Positions 42,230-51,376 are shown, counted from the first letter of the stretch. The stretch: DNA of 64,000 bases from Lentibacter algarum (GCF_040580765.1 NZ_CP158687.1:1798001-1862000), one strand, 5' to 3'. Numbers and translations are program-made. The notes: generated from the sequence alone by a model not told the origin.

Positions 42230-43311
42230 GCCACCTTCGGAAAAACAAAGCAGCGATCACGGCGGATCGACAGCCAGAGCGCTTTGCCCACCGAGGGCAA
42301 AAACACATTCGGAACCGTCACGCGCAGCTTGGATCCGTCGTGATCCATACGAAATTCGACAAGACTCTCATTGCCCATAAAGCGTGCGCGCTCCACAACA
42401 CCCCGCGCCGCAGCGCCGTCGCTCGGCGTCGGATCAGGGCCGCGCCCATCACGGTCAAAATCAATCTTGAAGTGCTGCGGACGAATGACAATCTCCACAG
42501 CCTGCCCGTCGGGAACCCCTGGTGCGAGAAACTGCCCAAAAGGCGTATCCGTCAGCGCACCGCGCACGACGCCGTCGATCACGTTGATATCACTGAAAAA
42601 TCCGACAGCTTCCTTATCACGCGGCGCATTGTAAATATTGTAAGGGGCACCGCGTTGCACAATCTTGCCCGCGCGCATCAAAGCGATCTCGTCGGCCATG
42701 CGCATCGCCTCATCAGGCTCATGCGTCACAAGCAAAACGCCCGTGTCCTCTTGCTTGAGCACATCCAGCGTCTCATCGCGGATTTCGTCGCGCAGGCGGT
42801 TATCAAGGCCGGAAAACGGCTCATCCATCAGCATCAGCCGTGGCCGTGGCGCTAGCGCCCGCGCCAAAGCAACGCGCTGCTGCTCCCCGCCTGAAAGCTC
42901 GTGAGGATAACTCTCCTCAAAGCGCGCAAGCCCGACCCGTCCCAAAAGCTCACGCACCCGCGCCGCCTTCTCACTTCGTGAGCCACTGAGGCCAAAGGCC
43001 ACATTTTCCGCTACACTCAAATGCGGAAACAGCGCAAAATCCTGAAACATTAGCCCCGTGTTGCGCCGCTCAGGCGGAATACGAAACACCGTGTCGCAGA
43101 TCAGCTTCCCATCAACATAAATCTGCCCGCTGTCCTGCATATCCACCCCCGCAATCATGCGCAGCGTGGTCGATTTGCCGCAGCCAGACGGCCCCAACAG
43201 ACAGGTCACCTGCCCAGGTTCAATCGTGAGCGACACATCATCCACAACAACGCGCCCCTCAAAAGAGCGCTTGAGATTGCGAATATCGAGCCTCGGGGGG
43301 AGCTTTGTCAC
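42226..43311 (-). CDS. ABC transporter ATP-binding protein with TOBE-like C-terminus (FbpC/PotA type)
   Basis: The 361-residue ATPase has Walker A GPSGCGKST, the signature LSGGEQQRVALARALAPRPR, Walker B LMLMDEPFSGLD, and a C-terminal domain (about 245-361) of the MOI/TOBE kind found in iron, spermidine/putrescine or thiamine importers. No permease or binding protein gene is nearby. I chose GTG 43311 because GAGG is 6 nt upstream; the ATG at 43344 lacks such a site. It is the first gene of the unit ABC-cobK-glycosylase-esterase. Confidence 0.85.
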   Translation of the reverse strand: MTKLPPRLDIRNLKRSFEGRVVVDDVSLTIEPGQVTCLLGPSGCGKSTTLRMIAGVDMQDSGQIYVDGKLICDTVFRIPPERRNTGLMFQDFALFPHLSVAENVAFGLSGSRSEKAARVRELLGRVGLARFEESYPHELSGGEQQRVALARALAPRPRLMLMDEPFSGLDNRLRDEIRDETLDVLKQEDTGVLLVTHEPDEAMRMADEIALMRAGKIVQRGAPYNIYNAPRDKEAVGFFSDINVIDGVVRGALTDTPFGQFLAPGVPDGQAVEIVIRPQHFKIDFDRDGRGPDPTPSDGAAARGVVERARFMGNESLVEFRMDHDGSKLRVTVPNVFLPSVGKALWLSIRRDRCFVFPKVA

Positions 43312-43507
43312 AGGGCGCCTCTTGCAGTATCCGACAGGTTTCATCGGGTTTAAAAACCCTTATCAGCCACATCCCAGCCCCGCAAGCGGATCGGAGGCGA
43401 TGGCCCGAGAGATCAACCCCGTCTTTTTCTTTCTGAAAACATCCATTCGCCCTCTCACCAGACACAACGCCTGCGCCCAACCTCCACGCTGAGCATAAAA
43501 GGCAAAA

Positions 43508-43540
43508 GGGGCGTGCCAGACCACAGGTCTGGCACGCCCC
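43508..43540 (-). terminator. Strong rho-independent terminator of the arsM-like gene
   Basis: GGGGCGTGCCAGACC (43508-43522) and GGTCTGGCACGCCCC (43526-43540) form a perfect 15-bp stem with a 3-nt loop. On the minus strand it is followed by TTTTGCCTTTTATG. It lies 42 bp after the methyltransferase stop. The rest of the 43312-43581 gap has only a GGGTTT/AAACCC repeat near 43350. Confidence 0.8.
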
Positions 43541-43581
43541 CTTGGCGATGCCGCAGGCAGCGCAATCCCTAGAGGCTTAAT

Positions 43582-44625
43582 CTAGCAACAGCTCAACGCC
43601 CCACCCGTTGCCGCATCTCGTTCAAAAGGGCTTTCGCCTCCACAGCCTTCAAAAATGCCATAGTGCTTTGAAAAATCGCCAATAAACTCAAAGTGCTCGG
43701 CGTGGCGCGTCTCCGCCAGCATCTTCCATGTGTTGCCACATACCGCAAAGACCTTCCCCGCCTCCATGTAGTGGTGATCATCAAGTTGAAACCCGTGCGG
43801 CGCCGTCTCGATCGTGCCCTTGTAAATCACCGCCTGCCCATAATCCTCGCACGCGGGCTCCAGCCCCTCGAGCTTAAACAGTCGGTAGGTCGAAGAGTTA
43901 AACCGTAAAGGCGCAACCCGCGCCTCCAAGGCAGGGTTCTCAATCGTCAGCTCGCGCTGTGTCACGAGCCGCGGATCGTCAAAGCCTGCCCGCTTCGCAA
44001 AGCTCAAAAAGTCGTTCCAATAGAGCGCCCCCGACAGGCACTCCCCATACAATACTTCATCCGCAGCCATCGCAGCAGGCACACGGCGGTCGGCATAAAC
44101 ATCGGAAAAATACATCTCGCCCCCCGCCTTCAAAAGCCCGTATGCTCCACGCAAAACGGCTTCCTTATCTGTCGCCAGATTGATCACACAGTTGGACACG
44201 ATCACATCAAAACTCCCTGCCTCAACAGGCAGCTGATCAAGTTTTTCGATGAAACCCTTATGAAAACTGGTATTTTGATAGCCGAATTGCTCCGCATGCC
44301 AGCCTTGATGGGCGCGGGCAACGTCAAGCTGCTCATCAGTCATATCAACGCCCGTCACATGCCCCTCAGGCCCGACAAGCTGCGCCAGTGCATACACATC
44401 GCGCCCCGCTCCACAGCCCAGATCAAGCACCCGCGCGCCCTTCAGCACATGGGGCATCACGAGCCCACAGCCATAGTAGCGCATCAAGACTTCGTCATGC
44501 ACCTTGGAGAGCACCCGCTTCACATACTCAGGCATGTCCTCAGGGCTACAGCAGGCGTTGGTCTGCAAGTCCGCACTGCTCTGCAGCACTTTTCCATAAT
44601 AATTCTGAACAGATTCGTGCTGCAT
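43582..44625 (-). CDS. arsM: Arsenite S-adenosylmethionine methyltransferase (ArsM-like)
   Basis: The 347-residue product is a class I SAM methyltransferase: motif I VLDLGCGAGRDVYAL (about 67-80), GVDMTDEQLDVAR following, and the Cys residues that define ArsM at 25-26 (NACCSPED), 146 (SNCVINLATD) and 196 (GECLSGALYW). These bind As(III). Cys-Cys also ends the protein (GGALSCC). It makes methylated arsenicals. No arsR or arsB gene is adjacent; it is a single-gene unit ended by a strong terminator. ATG 44625. Confidence 0.88.
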   Translation of the reverse strand: MQHESVQNYYGKVLQSSADLQTNACCSPEDMPEYVKRVLSKVHDEVLMRYYGCGLVMPHVLKGARVLDLGCGAGRDVYALAQLVGPEGHVTGVDMTDEQLDVARAHQGWHAEQFGYQNTSFHKGFIEKLDQLPVEAGSFDVIVSNCVINLATDKEAVLRGAYGLLKAGGEMYFSDVYADRRVPAAMAADEVLYGECLSGALYWNDFLSFAKRAGFDDPRLVTQRELTIENPALEARVAPLRFNSSTYRLFKLEGLEPACEDYGQAVIYKGTIETAPHGFQLDDHHYMEAGKVFAVCGNTWKMLAETRHAEHFEFIGDFSKHYGIFEGCGGESPFERDAATGGALSCC

Positions 44626-44709
44626 AGGCTCTCTCCTTCAAGCATTTGCCTGACAGGTAAAGAGAAACGGCAGGCCAAGCAACACAGCCCGCCCTGCCTC
44701 ACAAAGAGG

Positions 44710-44970
44710 TTACACCTCGTCATCCCATTTGATCGGAGCGGCGTCAGGATCAGGCTTGCCAATCCCTTTGAAAAGGCCCTTGAACGGGAAAATCCACGCC
44801 AACCCAAGGCCCACATAGACAATCAGCTCGACAAGCAGAGGCAGCCGCCCAAAGACGCCTTCCAGCCAACCAACAGCGCTGACAGCCGCCACGATATAAA
44901 GCGGCATCCCGACCAGCAGCACCAGCAAAACAAGCCAGCGCCGCATCTTGAAGCTCAGGTTGTCAAACAT
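44710..44970 (-). CDS. DUF2842 small membrane protein
   Basis: The 86-residue product has two TM helices (WLVLLVLLVGMPLYIVAAVS and LLVELIVYVGLGLAWIFPF) and the conserved ending FKGLFKGIGKPDPDA, which identifies DUF2842, a family of unknown function restricted to alphaproteobacteria as far as I recall. It lies 5 bp after purA on the same strand and is probably co-transcribed with it. Met at residue 9 (MRRWLVLL) is a possible alternative start. Confidence 0.85.
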   Translation of the reverse strand: MFDNLSFKMRRWLVLLVLLVGMPLYIVAAVSAVGWLEGVFGRLPLLVELIVYVGLGLAWIFPFKGLFKGIGKPDPDAAPIKWDDEV

Positions 44971-44975
44971 CCGCC

Positions 44976-46271
44976 TCAGTCCTGAAACGGGTCAGTGACA
45001 AGGATCGTATCTTCGCGCTCTGGGCTCGTGCTGACCATTGCCACAGGGCAGTCGATCAGCTCTTCCACACGGCGTACATATTTGATCGCCTCCGCAGGCA
45101 GATCGGCCCAAGAGCGCGCGCCCTCAGTGCTTTCAGACCAGCCCTTCATTTCCTCATAGATCGGCGTGCAGCGCGCCTGCGCGTCTGCCGCAGATGGCAG
45201 ATAATCAAGGCGTTCACCGTCCAGATCATAGCCCACACAGATTTTCAGCGTCTCAAACCCGTCCAGAACATCGAGCTTGGTGAGCGCAATCCCGTTCACA
45301 CCGCTCGTCGCGCACGTCTGGCGCAGCAGAGCCGCGTCAAACCAGCCACAGCGCCGCTTGCGCCCCGTTGTTGTGCCAAATTCGTGGCCACGCGTGCCAA
45401 GACGCTCGCCGTCCGCGTCCTCAAGCTCTGTGGGGAAAGGCCCCTCGCCCACGCGTGTGGTATAAGCCTTTACAATTCCAAGCACAAAATCAATCGAGCC
45501 AGGCCCGATGCCAACGCCCGTCGCCGCTTGCCCCGCGATCACATTGGAGCTTGTCACAAACGGATATGTGCCAAAATCAATATCCAAAAGCGCGCCCTGC
45601 GCCCCTTCAAACAAAATCCGCTTGCCAGCTTTGCGCTTCTCGCTCAGCACTTTCCAGACAGGCGCCGCATAGGGCAGAAGCTGTCCTGCAATATCTTGCA
45701 GCGCCTTGATCAGCGCCTCCCGATCGACAGGCTCGATGCCAAGGCCTTTGCGCAGCGGGTCATGGTGCTGAAGCGCGCGGTCAACACGCGCAATCAGCGT
45801 GGCCTCATCCGCAAGATCGGCCACACGGATCGCGCGACGGCCGACTTTGTCTTCATAGCATGGGCCAATGCCCCGTCCTGTTGTTCCGATTTTTGTGCCT
45901 TTGCTCGCGGCTTCTTCGCGGGCGCGATCAAGTTCCCCGTGAATCGGCAGGATCAGCGGTGTGTTTTCCGCAATCATCAGTGTCTCTGGGCTGATCTCGA
46001 CGCCCTGTGCGCGCACAGTCTCGATCTCATTCATCAGATGCCAAGGGTCAAGCACGACACCGTTGCCGATCACGCTTAGCTTACCGCCGCGCACCACACC
46101 CGAAGGCAGCGCATGCAGCTTGTAAACTTTGCCATCAATAACAAGCGTATGGCCCGCATTGTGCCCGCCCTGAAAGCGCGCAATCACATCCGCGCGCTCT
46201 GAAAGCCAGTCCACAATCTTGCCTTTGCCCTCGTCGCCCCATTGTGCGCCGACAACCACTACATTTGCCAT
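44976..46271 (-). CDS. purA: Adenylosuccinate synthetase
   Basis: The 431-residue enzyme converts IMP and Asp with GTP to adenylosuccinate, the committed step to AMP. The P-loop [15 protein letters not shown] at residue 7, [32 protein letters not shown], and [20 protein letters not shown] are all present. The ATG is at 46271. The DUF2842 gene follows after 5 bp. Confidence 0.96.
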   Translation of the reverse strand: MANVVVVGAQWGDEGKGKIVDWLSERADVIARFQGGHNAGHTLVIDGKVYKLHALPSGVVRGGKLSVIGNGVVLDPWHLMNEIETVRAQGVEISPETLMIAENTPLILPIHGELDRAREEAASKGTKIGTTGRGIGPCYEDKVGRRAIRVADLADEATLIARVDRALQHHDPLRKGLGIEPVDREALIKALQDIAGQLLPYAAPVWKVLSEKRKAGKRILFEGAQGALLDIDFGTYPFVTSSNVIAGQAATGVGIGPGSIDFVLGIVKAYTTRVGEGPFPTELEDADGERLGTRGHEFGTTTGRKRRCGWFDAALLRQTCATSGVNGIALTKLDVLDGFETLKICVGYDLDGERLDYLPSAADAQARCTPIYEEMKGWSESTEGARSWADLPAEAIKYVRRVEELIDCPVAMVSTSPEREDTILVTDPFQD

Positions 46272-46391
46272 ACTGGCCCCCTCAGATTCTGTGTTGAGTT
46301 CTCTGTCAAACCCGCGCTCGTATATCGCGCTGTTTCAAGGGGCGAAACACCTAATTCACGAAAACCCGTTCAGGGGCTTGGCAGCAAAACC

Positions 46392-46742
46392 TCAGATCAG
46401 CGCCATGCGCTCTGCGCGCTCGGGGTCTGGAAACGGGCGATAGAGCCCAATGTCGCACTCCCCCACCATCTGATGCATGGTGGTATAGAGCTGCTCGATC
46501 TCCTCATCGACTTGCCCCGCATAGCGAAACGCCTGATCAAGCTGGGTCATGTCCTTGACTTCGATCTCAAGCAGAAAATCTCGTGACTGCGGCGCCCCAA
46601 AGCCAAGCTTGCGGCGGCACAAGCGCCAACCCAAGATAACTTTCTGACTGAGCAAATGCTCCATCCAAGCCTCAACAGCCACAGCAAAGACAAGCGCCTT
46701 CGCATTGTCACGCAGGTCAATCTCGCAGTGATAAATATTCAT
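46392..46742 (-). CDS. Conserved small protein, probably DUF6614
   Basis: The 116-residue soluble product starts MNIYHCEIDLRDNAKALVFA and has LGWRLCRRKLGFGAPQSRDF and LYRPFPDPERAERMALI at the C-terminus. It looks like a small ferredoxin-like alpha/beta domain. I recall this type as DUF6614 in Rhodobacteraceae; no function is known to me. ATG 46742 has AGGGA 6 nt upstream; the open frame to 46778 is not needed. It precedes purA on the same strand by 120 bp, so co-transcription is possible. Confidence 0.7.
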   Translation of the reverse strand: MNIYHCEIDLRDNAKALVFAVAVEAWMEHLLSQKVILGWRLCRRKLGFGAPQSRDFLLEIEVKDMTQLDQAFRYAGQVDEEIEQLYTTMHQMVGECDIGLYRPFPDPERAERMALI

Positions 46743-46890
46743 GATCATTCCCTGACAGTCCTCCGCGCATCCTGTCATGCAAAGCCTACCAAAGCCTTAA
46801 TCGCTGCAAGGCCCCTCCTTGACGCAAACAAGGCGCGCTTTACAGAGCCTGCCCAAAGGTGGCAAAATCCAAAAAAACGAGGGCATTTTT

Positions 46891-47286
46891 ATGGGTTACA
46901 TTTTACGCGTCTTGGCCGCCTTTGGCCTCTTGAGCCTGACTTACAATCCAACCCAATATAATTTTGCGCGTTGGGCCGAGGCCAATTGGAGCGCTCAAAT
47001 GCCTCTGGCCGTACTTTTCGGGCTTCTGCTCCTTGTCGGCTACATTATCTACCTAAGAGCCACGCTGCGCTCGATCGGCCTCTTTGGTATGTGTCTTGTC
47101 CTCGCGTTGGTCGCCGCCCTGCTCTGGGTTGCGTCCGACTACGGCTGGCTCAGCTTTGAAAACCCGACTGTCAACATCTGGCTCGCCATCGTGGCGCTCT
47201 CCGTTGTCCTCGGGATCGGCCTCAGCTGGAGCCATGTGCGCCGCGCACTCTCGGGACAGGCCGATATGGATGATGTTGACGAATAA
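46891..47286 (+). CDS. Small four-TM membrane protein, probably DUF6524
   Basis: The 131-residue product opens MGYILRVLAAFGLLSLTYNP and has four hydrophobic segments, with a conserved TYNPTQYNFARWA loop after the first. The C-terminus is a short charged tail (SGQADMDDVDE). I recall this pattern as DUF6524; no function is assigned. ATG 46891 with GAGGG upstream is chosen over the open frame start at 46819. It is divergent from the DUF6614-type gene. Confidence 0.75.
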   Translation: MGYILRVLAAFGLLSLTYNPTQYNFARWAEANWSAQMPLAVLFGLLLLVGYIIYLRATLRSIGLFGMCLVLALVAALLWVASDYGWLSFENPTVNIWLAIVALSVVLGIGLSWSHVRRALSGQADMDDVDE

Positions 47287-47364
47287 TGAATCTCCCCTCG
47301 GCAACGCACGCTGGATTGACTAATTTTTCCTGACCAAAGCCCCCGTTTGGCCGGTGCGCGGGTT

Positions 47365-47381
47365 GTGCACGCATCGTGCAC
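47365..47381 (+). terminator. Stem-loop after the DUF6524-type gene
   Basis: GTGCACG (47365-47371) pairs with CGTGCAC (47375-47381) around a 3-nt loop, followed by GCTTTTC. It lies 79 bp after the preceding stop and 170 bp before secG, so a weak terminator is the simplest reading. The rest of the 47287-47550 gap has no gene that I can support; the secG promoter must be here but no clear -35/-10 pair was found. Confidence 0.4.
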
Positions 47382-47550
47382 GCTTTTCACCCCCTCAGAC
47401 TCGCCGTCAAAGAAGCGGATTAACCGAGCCAAACGCAGGCTTAAGCCCGCATTCATCTGTCTCAGGGCCAGACAGTCCAGAACACGGGTTGCGCGCCTTG
47501 GGGCTTTCCCCTAAAACCCGCCCAGACCAGTCTCAGGCATCGGGCATTTC

Positions 47551-47904
47551 ATGGAAAACGTCGTTCTTATCGTCCATCTTATTTTGGCTTTGGCCCTCAT
47601 CGGTGTTGTGCTTATGCAGCGCTCCGAAGGCGGCGGCCTTGGCATGGGCGGCGGCGGTGGCGGCGTTTCAGGGCGCGCAGCTGCGACAGCCCTTGGCAAA
47701 GTCACATGGATCCTTGCGATTGCTTTTATTTGTACATCTATTTCGCTGACAATTATCGCAGCGCAAAAATCTGCTGGTGGCTCCGTCATTGACCGCCTCA
47801 GCGATGTGACAGCGCCCGAAGCTGTGGAAGAACAGAGCACAACAGATACGCTCTTGCCCCCCGCAGAAGGCGACGATGCGCCGCTCGTTCCATCAGCCGA
47901 CTAA
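47551..47904 (+). CDS. secG: Preprotein translocase subunit SecG
   Basis: The 117-residue product has two TM helices (VVLIVHLILALALIGVVLMQ and WILAIAFICTSISLTIIA) joined by a Gly-rich loop with RSEGGGLGMGGGGGGVSGRA, the hallmark of alphaproteobacterial SecG. It assists SecYE in protein export. The acidic C-terminal tail is typical. pyrG follows on the same strand, as in many alphaproteobacteria, but with 167 bp of intervening regulatory sequence. Confidence 0.93.
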   Translation: MENVVLIVHLILALALIGVVLMQRSEGGGLGMGGGGGGVSGRAAATALGKVTWILAIAFICTSISLTIIAAQKSAGGSVIDRLSDVTAPEAVEEQSTTDTLLPPAEGDDAPLVPSAD

Positions 47905-47914
47905 CCACTACACA

Positions 47915-47944
47915 TTGACCCTGCGTTAAAAAGCGCAACATTAT
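47915..47944 (+). promoter_or_regulatory. Candidate pyrG promoter with overlapping inverted repeat
   Basis: TTGACC (47915-47920) and CATTAT (47939-47944) are spaced 18 bp. The -10 overlaps a perfect inverted repeat CGCAACA-N3-TGTTGCG at 47934-47950. A second possible promoter is TTGCCA near 47957 with TATAGC 17 bp on. I cannot decide between them. Confidence 0.4.
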
Positions 47945-48003
47945 GTTGCGTCTCCATTGCCAAGCGGGGCCGAATCTACTATAGCTCAAATCCCGTGATG
48001 ATG

Positions 48004-48019
48004 CGGTCTTTTCAGACCG
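48004..48019 (+). promoter_or_regulatory. Small hairpin in the pyrG leader
   Basis: CGGTCT (48004-48009) and AGACCG (48014-48019) form a 6-bp stem with loop TTTC, followed by TTTC and a T5 run at 48030-48034. It lies 53 bp upstream of the pyrG ATG. It could be a leaky terminator or attenuator; the T-run is separated from the stem, so this is weak. Confidence 0.3.
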
Positions 48020-48071
48020 TTTCTGAGCATTTTTGAGCGTCCTTCGCACTGCATTCACGGGAGTTACACAC

Positions 48072-49715
48072 ATGGCACGTTACATTTTCATTACGGGTGG
48101 TGTTGTTTCCTCGTTGGGCAAGGGCCTCGCCTCTGCGGCCCTCGGAGCGCTCCTGCAAGCCCGCGGATTTTCGGTGCGCCTGCGCAAACTTGATCCATAC
48201 CTCAATGTTGATCCAGGAACCATGTCGCCCTTTGAGCATGGCGAAGTCTTCGTCACGGACGATGGTGCCGAAACCGATCTTGATCTGGGCCACTACGAAC
48301 GCTTCACAGGCGTTGCCGCACGCAAGACTGACTCGGTCAGCTCGGGACGCGTCTATTCCAACGTTCTCGAAAAAGAGCGCCGCGGTGATTATCTGGGCAA
48401 AACCATTCAGGTCATTCCACATGTCACCAATGAAATCAAAGACTTCATCGAAATTGGCGATGATGAGGTCGACTTCATGCTCTGCGAAATCGGCGGTACA
48501 GTGGGCGATATCGAAGGCCTGCCATTCTTCGAGGCGATTCGTCAGTTCGCCCAAGAGCGCCCCCGCGGCCAGTGCATTTTCATGCACTTAACCTTGCTGC
48601 CCTATCTTGCGGCGTCTGGTGAACTGAAAACCAAACCAACCCAACACTCCGTCAAAGAGCTGCGCTCCATCGGCCTTCAGCCCGATGTACTTGTCTGCCG
48701 CTCCGAGCAGATCATCCCCGAGAAAGAGCGCGCCAAAATCGCGCTGTTCTGTAACGTGCGCCCCGAGGCGGTCATCCCTGCCTATGACTTGAAATCCATC
48801 TATGAGGCCCCGCTGGCCTATCACCAAGCGGGCCTTGACCAAGCTGTTCTGGACGCCTTCCAGATCAGCCCTGCGCCCAAGCCCGAGCTCAAAGTCTGGG
48901 AAGATGTCAAAGACCGCATCACAACCACAGACGGCGAAATCAATGTCGCCATCGTGGGCAAATACACACAGCTTGAAGACGCCTATAAGTCGATCAAGGA
49001 AGCGCTCATGCACGGCGGCATGGCCAACCGCGTCAAAGTCAATGTCGATTGGGTCGATGCGGAAGTCTTTGATAAAGGCGACGCAGCCCCTCACCTTGAA
49101 GGCTATCACGCCATCCTCGTGCCCGGCGGGTTTGGTGAACGCGGCACAGAAGGCAAGATCAAGGCCGCCCAGTTCGCCCGCGAGCGCAAAGTGCCTTACC
49201 TCGGCATCTGTCTGGGGATGCAAATGGCCGTTATCGAGGCCGCCCGCAACGTGGCCAAAATCAAGGATGCAGGCTCTGAGGAGTTTGACCATGAAGCAGG
49301 CAAAAAGCGTTTTGAACCAGTGGTTTACCACCTGAAAGAATGGGTTCAGGGAAATTACACCGTAACCCGCAAGGAAACTGACGACAAAGGCGGCACCATG
49401 CGTCTTGGCGCCTATGATGCCACGCTCGCCGAAGGCTCCAAGGTTGCCGAAGTCTACGGCACAACCGCCATCGAAGAGCGTCACCGCCACCGCTACGAAG
49501 TCGATGTGAAGTACCGCGAACAGCTCGAAGCTTGCGGGCTGACCTTCTCAGGCATGTCCCCTGATGGTCGCCTACCCGAGATTGTGGAGTGGAAAGATCA
49601 TCCCTGGTTTATTGGCGTGCAGTTCCATCCAGAGCTAAAGTCAAAGCCCTTCGCGCCGCATCCGCTCTTCGCTGATTTCGTGCGCGCAGCTGTTGAGACA
49701 TCCCGCCTCGTCTAA
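48072..49715 (+). CDS. pyrG: CTP synthase
   Basis: The 547-residue enzyme aminates UTP to CTP with glutamine. The N-terminal synthetase domain has [20 protein letters not shown] and [20 protein letters not shown]; the C-terminal class I amidotransferase domain has the nucleophile in [17 protein letters not shown] (about 380) and the His-Glu dyad in [14 protein letters not shown] (about 515-520). ATG 48072 is used; the frame upstream to 48033 is not conserved. Confidence 0.96.
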   Translation: MARYIFITGGVVSSLGKGLASAALGALLQARGFSVRLRKLDPYLNVDPGTMSPFEHGEVFVTDDGAETDLDLGHYERFTGVAARKTDSVSSGRVYSNVLEKERRGDYLGKTIQVIPHVTNEIKDFIEIGDDEVDFMLCEIGGTVGDIEGLPFFEAIRQFAQERPRGQCIFMHLTLLPYLAASGELKTKPTQHSVKELRSIGLQPDVLVCRSEQIIPEKERAKIALFCNVRPEAVIPAYDLKSIYEAPLAYHQAGLDQAVLDAFQISPAPKPELKVWEDVKDRITTTDGEINVAIVGKYTQLEDAYKSIKEALMHGGMANRVKVNVDWVDAEVFDKGDAAPHLEGYHAILVPGGFGERGTEGKIKAAQFARERKVPYLGICLGMQMAVIEAARNVAKIKDAGSEEFDHEAGKKRFEPVVYHLKEWVQGNYTVTRKETDDKGGTMRLGAYDATLAEGSKVAEVYGTTAIEERHRHRYEVDVKYREQLEACGLTFSGMSPDGRLPEIVEWKDHPWFIGVQFHPELKSKPFAPHPLFADFVRAAVETSRLV

Positions 49716-49781
49716 ACGATCAAGGCTTGACGCGCGCACTCATCCGCCGCAGCCTGAGCGCTCTGAAAACAGGGGGGAAAA

Positions 49782-50075
49782 ATGGCCAAAGCTTATTGGG
49801 TTGCACATGTCGACGTGTCAGATCCGCAGGTTTACGAGAAATACAAAGCTGCCAATGCGGCTCCGTTCGCTGAGTTTGGCGCGCGCTTTATCGTACGCGG
49901 TGGTGACCAAGAGGTGCGCGAAGGCACAGTCCGCTCCCGCACCGTTGTCATCGAGTTTCCAAGCTACGAGGCCGCGGTTGCCTGCTATGACAGCCCCGAC
50001 TACCAAGCCGCTTTTGACATCCGCAAAGAGGTCTCCATCGGGGACATGGTGATCGTGAAGGGCTATGAAGACTGA
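49782..50075 (+). CDS. DUF1330 domain protein, copy 1
   Basis: The 97-residue product is a ferredoxin-like alpha/beta-barrel protein: AKAYWVAHVDVSDPQVYEKY, FGARFIVRGGDQEVREG, TVVIEFPSYEAAVACYDSP and GDMVIVKGYE, the DUF1330 signature. Its biochemical role is unknown. It is about half identical to the next gene, with the same length and block order, indicating tandem duplication. ATG 49782 has GGGGGGAAAA upstream. Confidence 0.9.
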   Translation: MAKAYWVAHVDVSDPQVYEKYKAANAAPFAEFGARFIVRGGDQEVREGTVRSRTVVIEFPSYEAAVACYDSPDYQAAFDIRKEVSIGDMVIVKGYED

Positions 50076-50200
50076 AGCAATCGGCCGATGTTTCAACCAA
50101 GATCAAAGCCCGTGGAGCCGTGTTTGGCCCATGACCCGACTTGACGTTTGCGGGTGAACTCTCCAACTTGGAGGGCAAAGCGGTAGTAAAGGAAAAGCGC

Positions 50201-50494
50201 GTGAGCAAAGGCTATTGGGTTGGTCAGTTTGATGTCACCGATGATGCAATCTTCAACACCTATACACTCGCAAACATTGAGCCTTTCAAAGAATATGGCG
50301 CTCGGTTTGTCGTGCGCGGAGGGTCTCAGGAAAACCCCGAGGGCAGCTGGCGCAGCCGCACCGTCGTTATTGAATTTCCAAGCTATGAAGCCGCTGTTGC
50401 TTGCTATAACGATCCCAAATATCGAGCGGCGATGGCCGTGCGCAAGCTCGCTTCAATCGGAGATATCGTAATTGTTGAAGGCTATGAGGGCTGA
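50201..50494 (+). CDS. DUF1330 domain protein, copy 2
   Basis: The 97-residue paralogue of the preceding gene: KGYWVGQFDVTDDAIFNTYT, YGARFVVRGGSQENPEG, TVVIEFPSYEAAVACYNDPK and GDIVIVEGYEG. I place the start at GTG 50201 because it aligns with the first copy's ATG and AAAGGAA is upstream; a TTG at 50141 would add 20 residues. It ends 1 bp before the TerB-like gene, so an operon is likely. Confidence 0.87.
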   Translation: MSKGYWVGQFDVTDDAIFNTYTLANIEPFKEYGARFVVRGGSQENPEGSWRSRTVVIEFPSYEAAVACYNDPKYRAAMAVRKLASIGDIVIVEGYEG

Positions 50495-50495
50495 A

Positions 50496-50942
50496 ATGGA
50501 ATTTATCGACCGTATTCTCTCCCGCTTTCACAAGTCCGCCCCTGTCCAAGCCCCGCTGCCCGAGCCTGACGCCAATATGGCCCTCGGGGCGCTAATGATC
50601 CGTGTGGCAAAGGCAGACAAAAGCTATGCCGTAGAAGAAATTGCAAAGATAGACAAAATTCTTGCCAAACTCTTCGACATCAACCCTGTCGAAGCCGCCA
50701 AAATGCGCGCGCTCTGCGAGAAGCTGGAGGCCAAGGCTCCGCACGAGGGCAAATTCGCCAAACTCATTCACGACAGCTTGGACGAGGACAAACGCCTCAA
50801 TGCGTTACGCGCCCTCCACGCAGTCATGCATGCTGACGGGATAGACCGCCCCGAAGAAGAAACCGTGCTGCAAGAAACAAGTCTCGCACTGGGCTTTGCC
50901 ACGCTCCCCACGAACCTGTCCGAAGGCTTTGAAAAACAATGA
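50496..50942 (+). CDS. TerB family protein, copy 1
   Basis: The 148-residue helical product has the TerB fold: ALGALMIRVAKADKSYAVEE (about 25-45), ALCEKLEAKAPHEGKF, DSLDEDKRLNALRALHAVMH and ADGIDRPEEETVLQETSLAL. The acidic pairs in the first and last blocks form the proposed metal site of TerB. No other ter genes are present, so tellurite resistance is not implied. ATG 50496 has GAGGG upstream. It overlaps the next gene by 4 bp. Confidence 0.85.
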   Translation: MEFIDRILSRFHKSAPVQAPLPEPDANMALGALMIRVAKADKSYAVEEIAKIDKILAKLFDINPVEAAKMRALCEKLEAKAPHEGKFAKLIHDSLDEDKRLNALRALHAVMHADGIDRPEEETVLQETSLALGFATLPTNLSEGFEKQ

Positions 50943-51376
50943 TAAAGGGATTCTTTGAGCGCCTCCTCGGCGCAGGCGACAGCACTGCATCAGACGCAGA
51001 CGCCCGCCTTGCCCTCACAGCGCTTCTAGTCCGCGTGGCCCGCGCCGACTTTAGCTATGACGCCGTAGAGCAGGCCCAGATCGACAAGGTGATTTCTCGC
51101 CGCTACGCGCTTTCGTCCGCCGAAACAGAGGCCCTGCGCCACGAGGCCGAAGCGCTTGAGGCCGACGCGCCAGACACCGTCCGCTTTACCCGTGCCATCA
51201 AAGATGCCGTGCCCTATGACGAGCGGATTGCTGTCGTTCAATCGCTCTGGTCCGTTGTCCTCGCAGATGCAACACGCGACGAGCACGAAGATGCGCTCCT
51301 GCGCATGGTTGCAAATCTGCTTGGTGTCTCTGATCGCGACAGCAACCTCGCACGCCAACGCGCATCAGGCGCATGA
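50939..51376 (+). CDS. TerB family protein, copy 2
   Basis: The 145-residue second TerB-like product: LALTALLVRVARADFSYDAV, AEALEADAPDTVRFTRAIKD, ERIAVVQSLWSVVLADATRD and EHEDALLRMVANLLGVSDRD. It resembles copy 1 block by block, so it is a diverged tandem duplicate. It is coupled by overlapping stop/start to copy 1 (4 bp) and to the PhnD-like gene (4 bp). Confidence 0.85.
   Translation: MIKGFFERLLGAGDSTASDADARLALTALLVRVARADFSYDAVEQAQIDKVISRRYALSSAETEALRHEAEALEADAPDTVRFTRAIKDAVPYDERIAVVQSLWSVVLADATRDEHEDALLRMVANLLGVSDRDSNLARQRASGA

Noticed and set aside
48588..49490. 300-codon minus-strand frame over pyrG
   Set aside because: Shadow of the CTP synthase gene; no ribosome-binding site or known domain.
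50496..51376. Tellurite resistance operon
   Set aside because: Only TerB-type genes are present; terA, terC, terD and terE are absent, so the family name does not imply that function.
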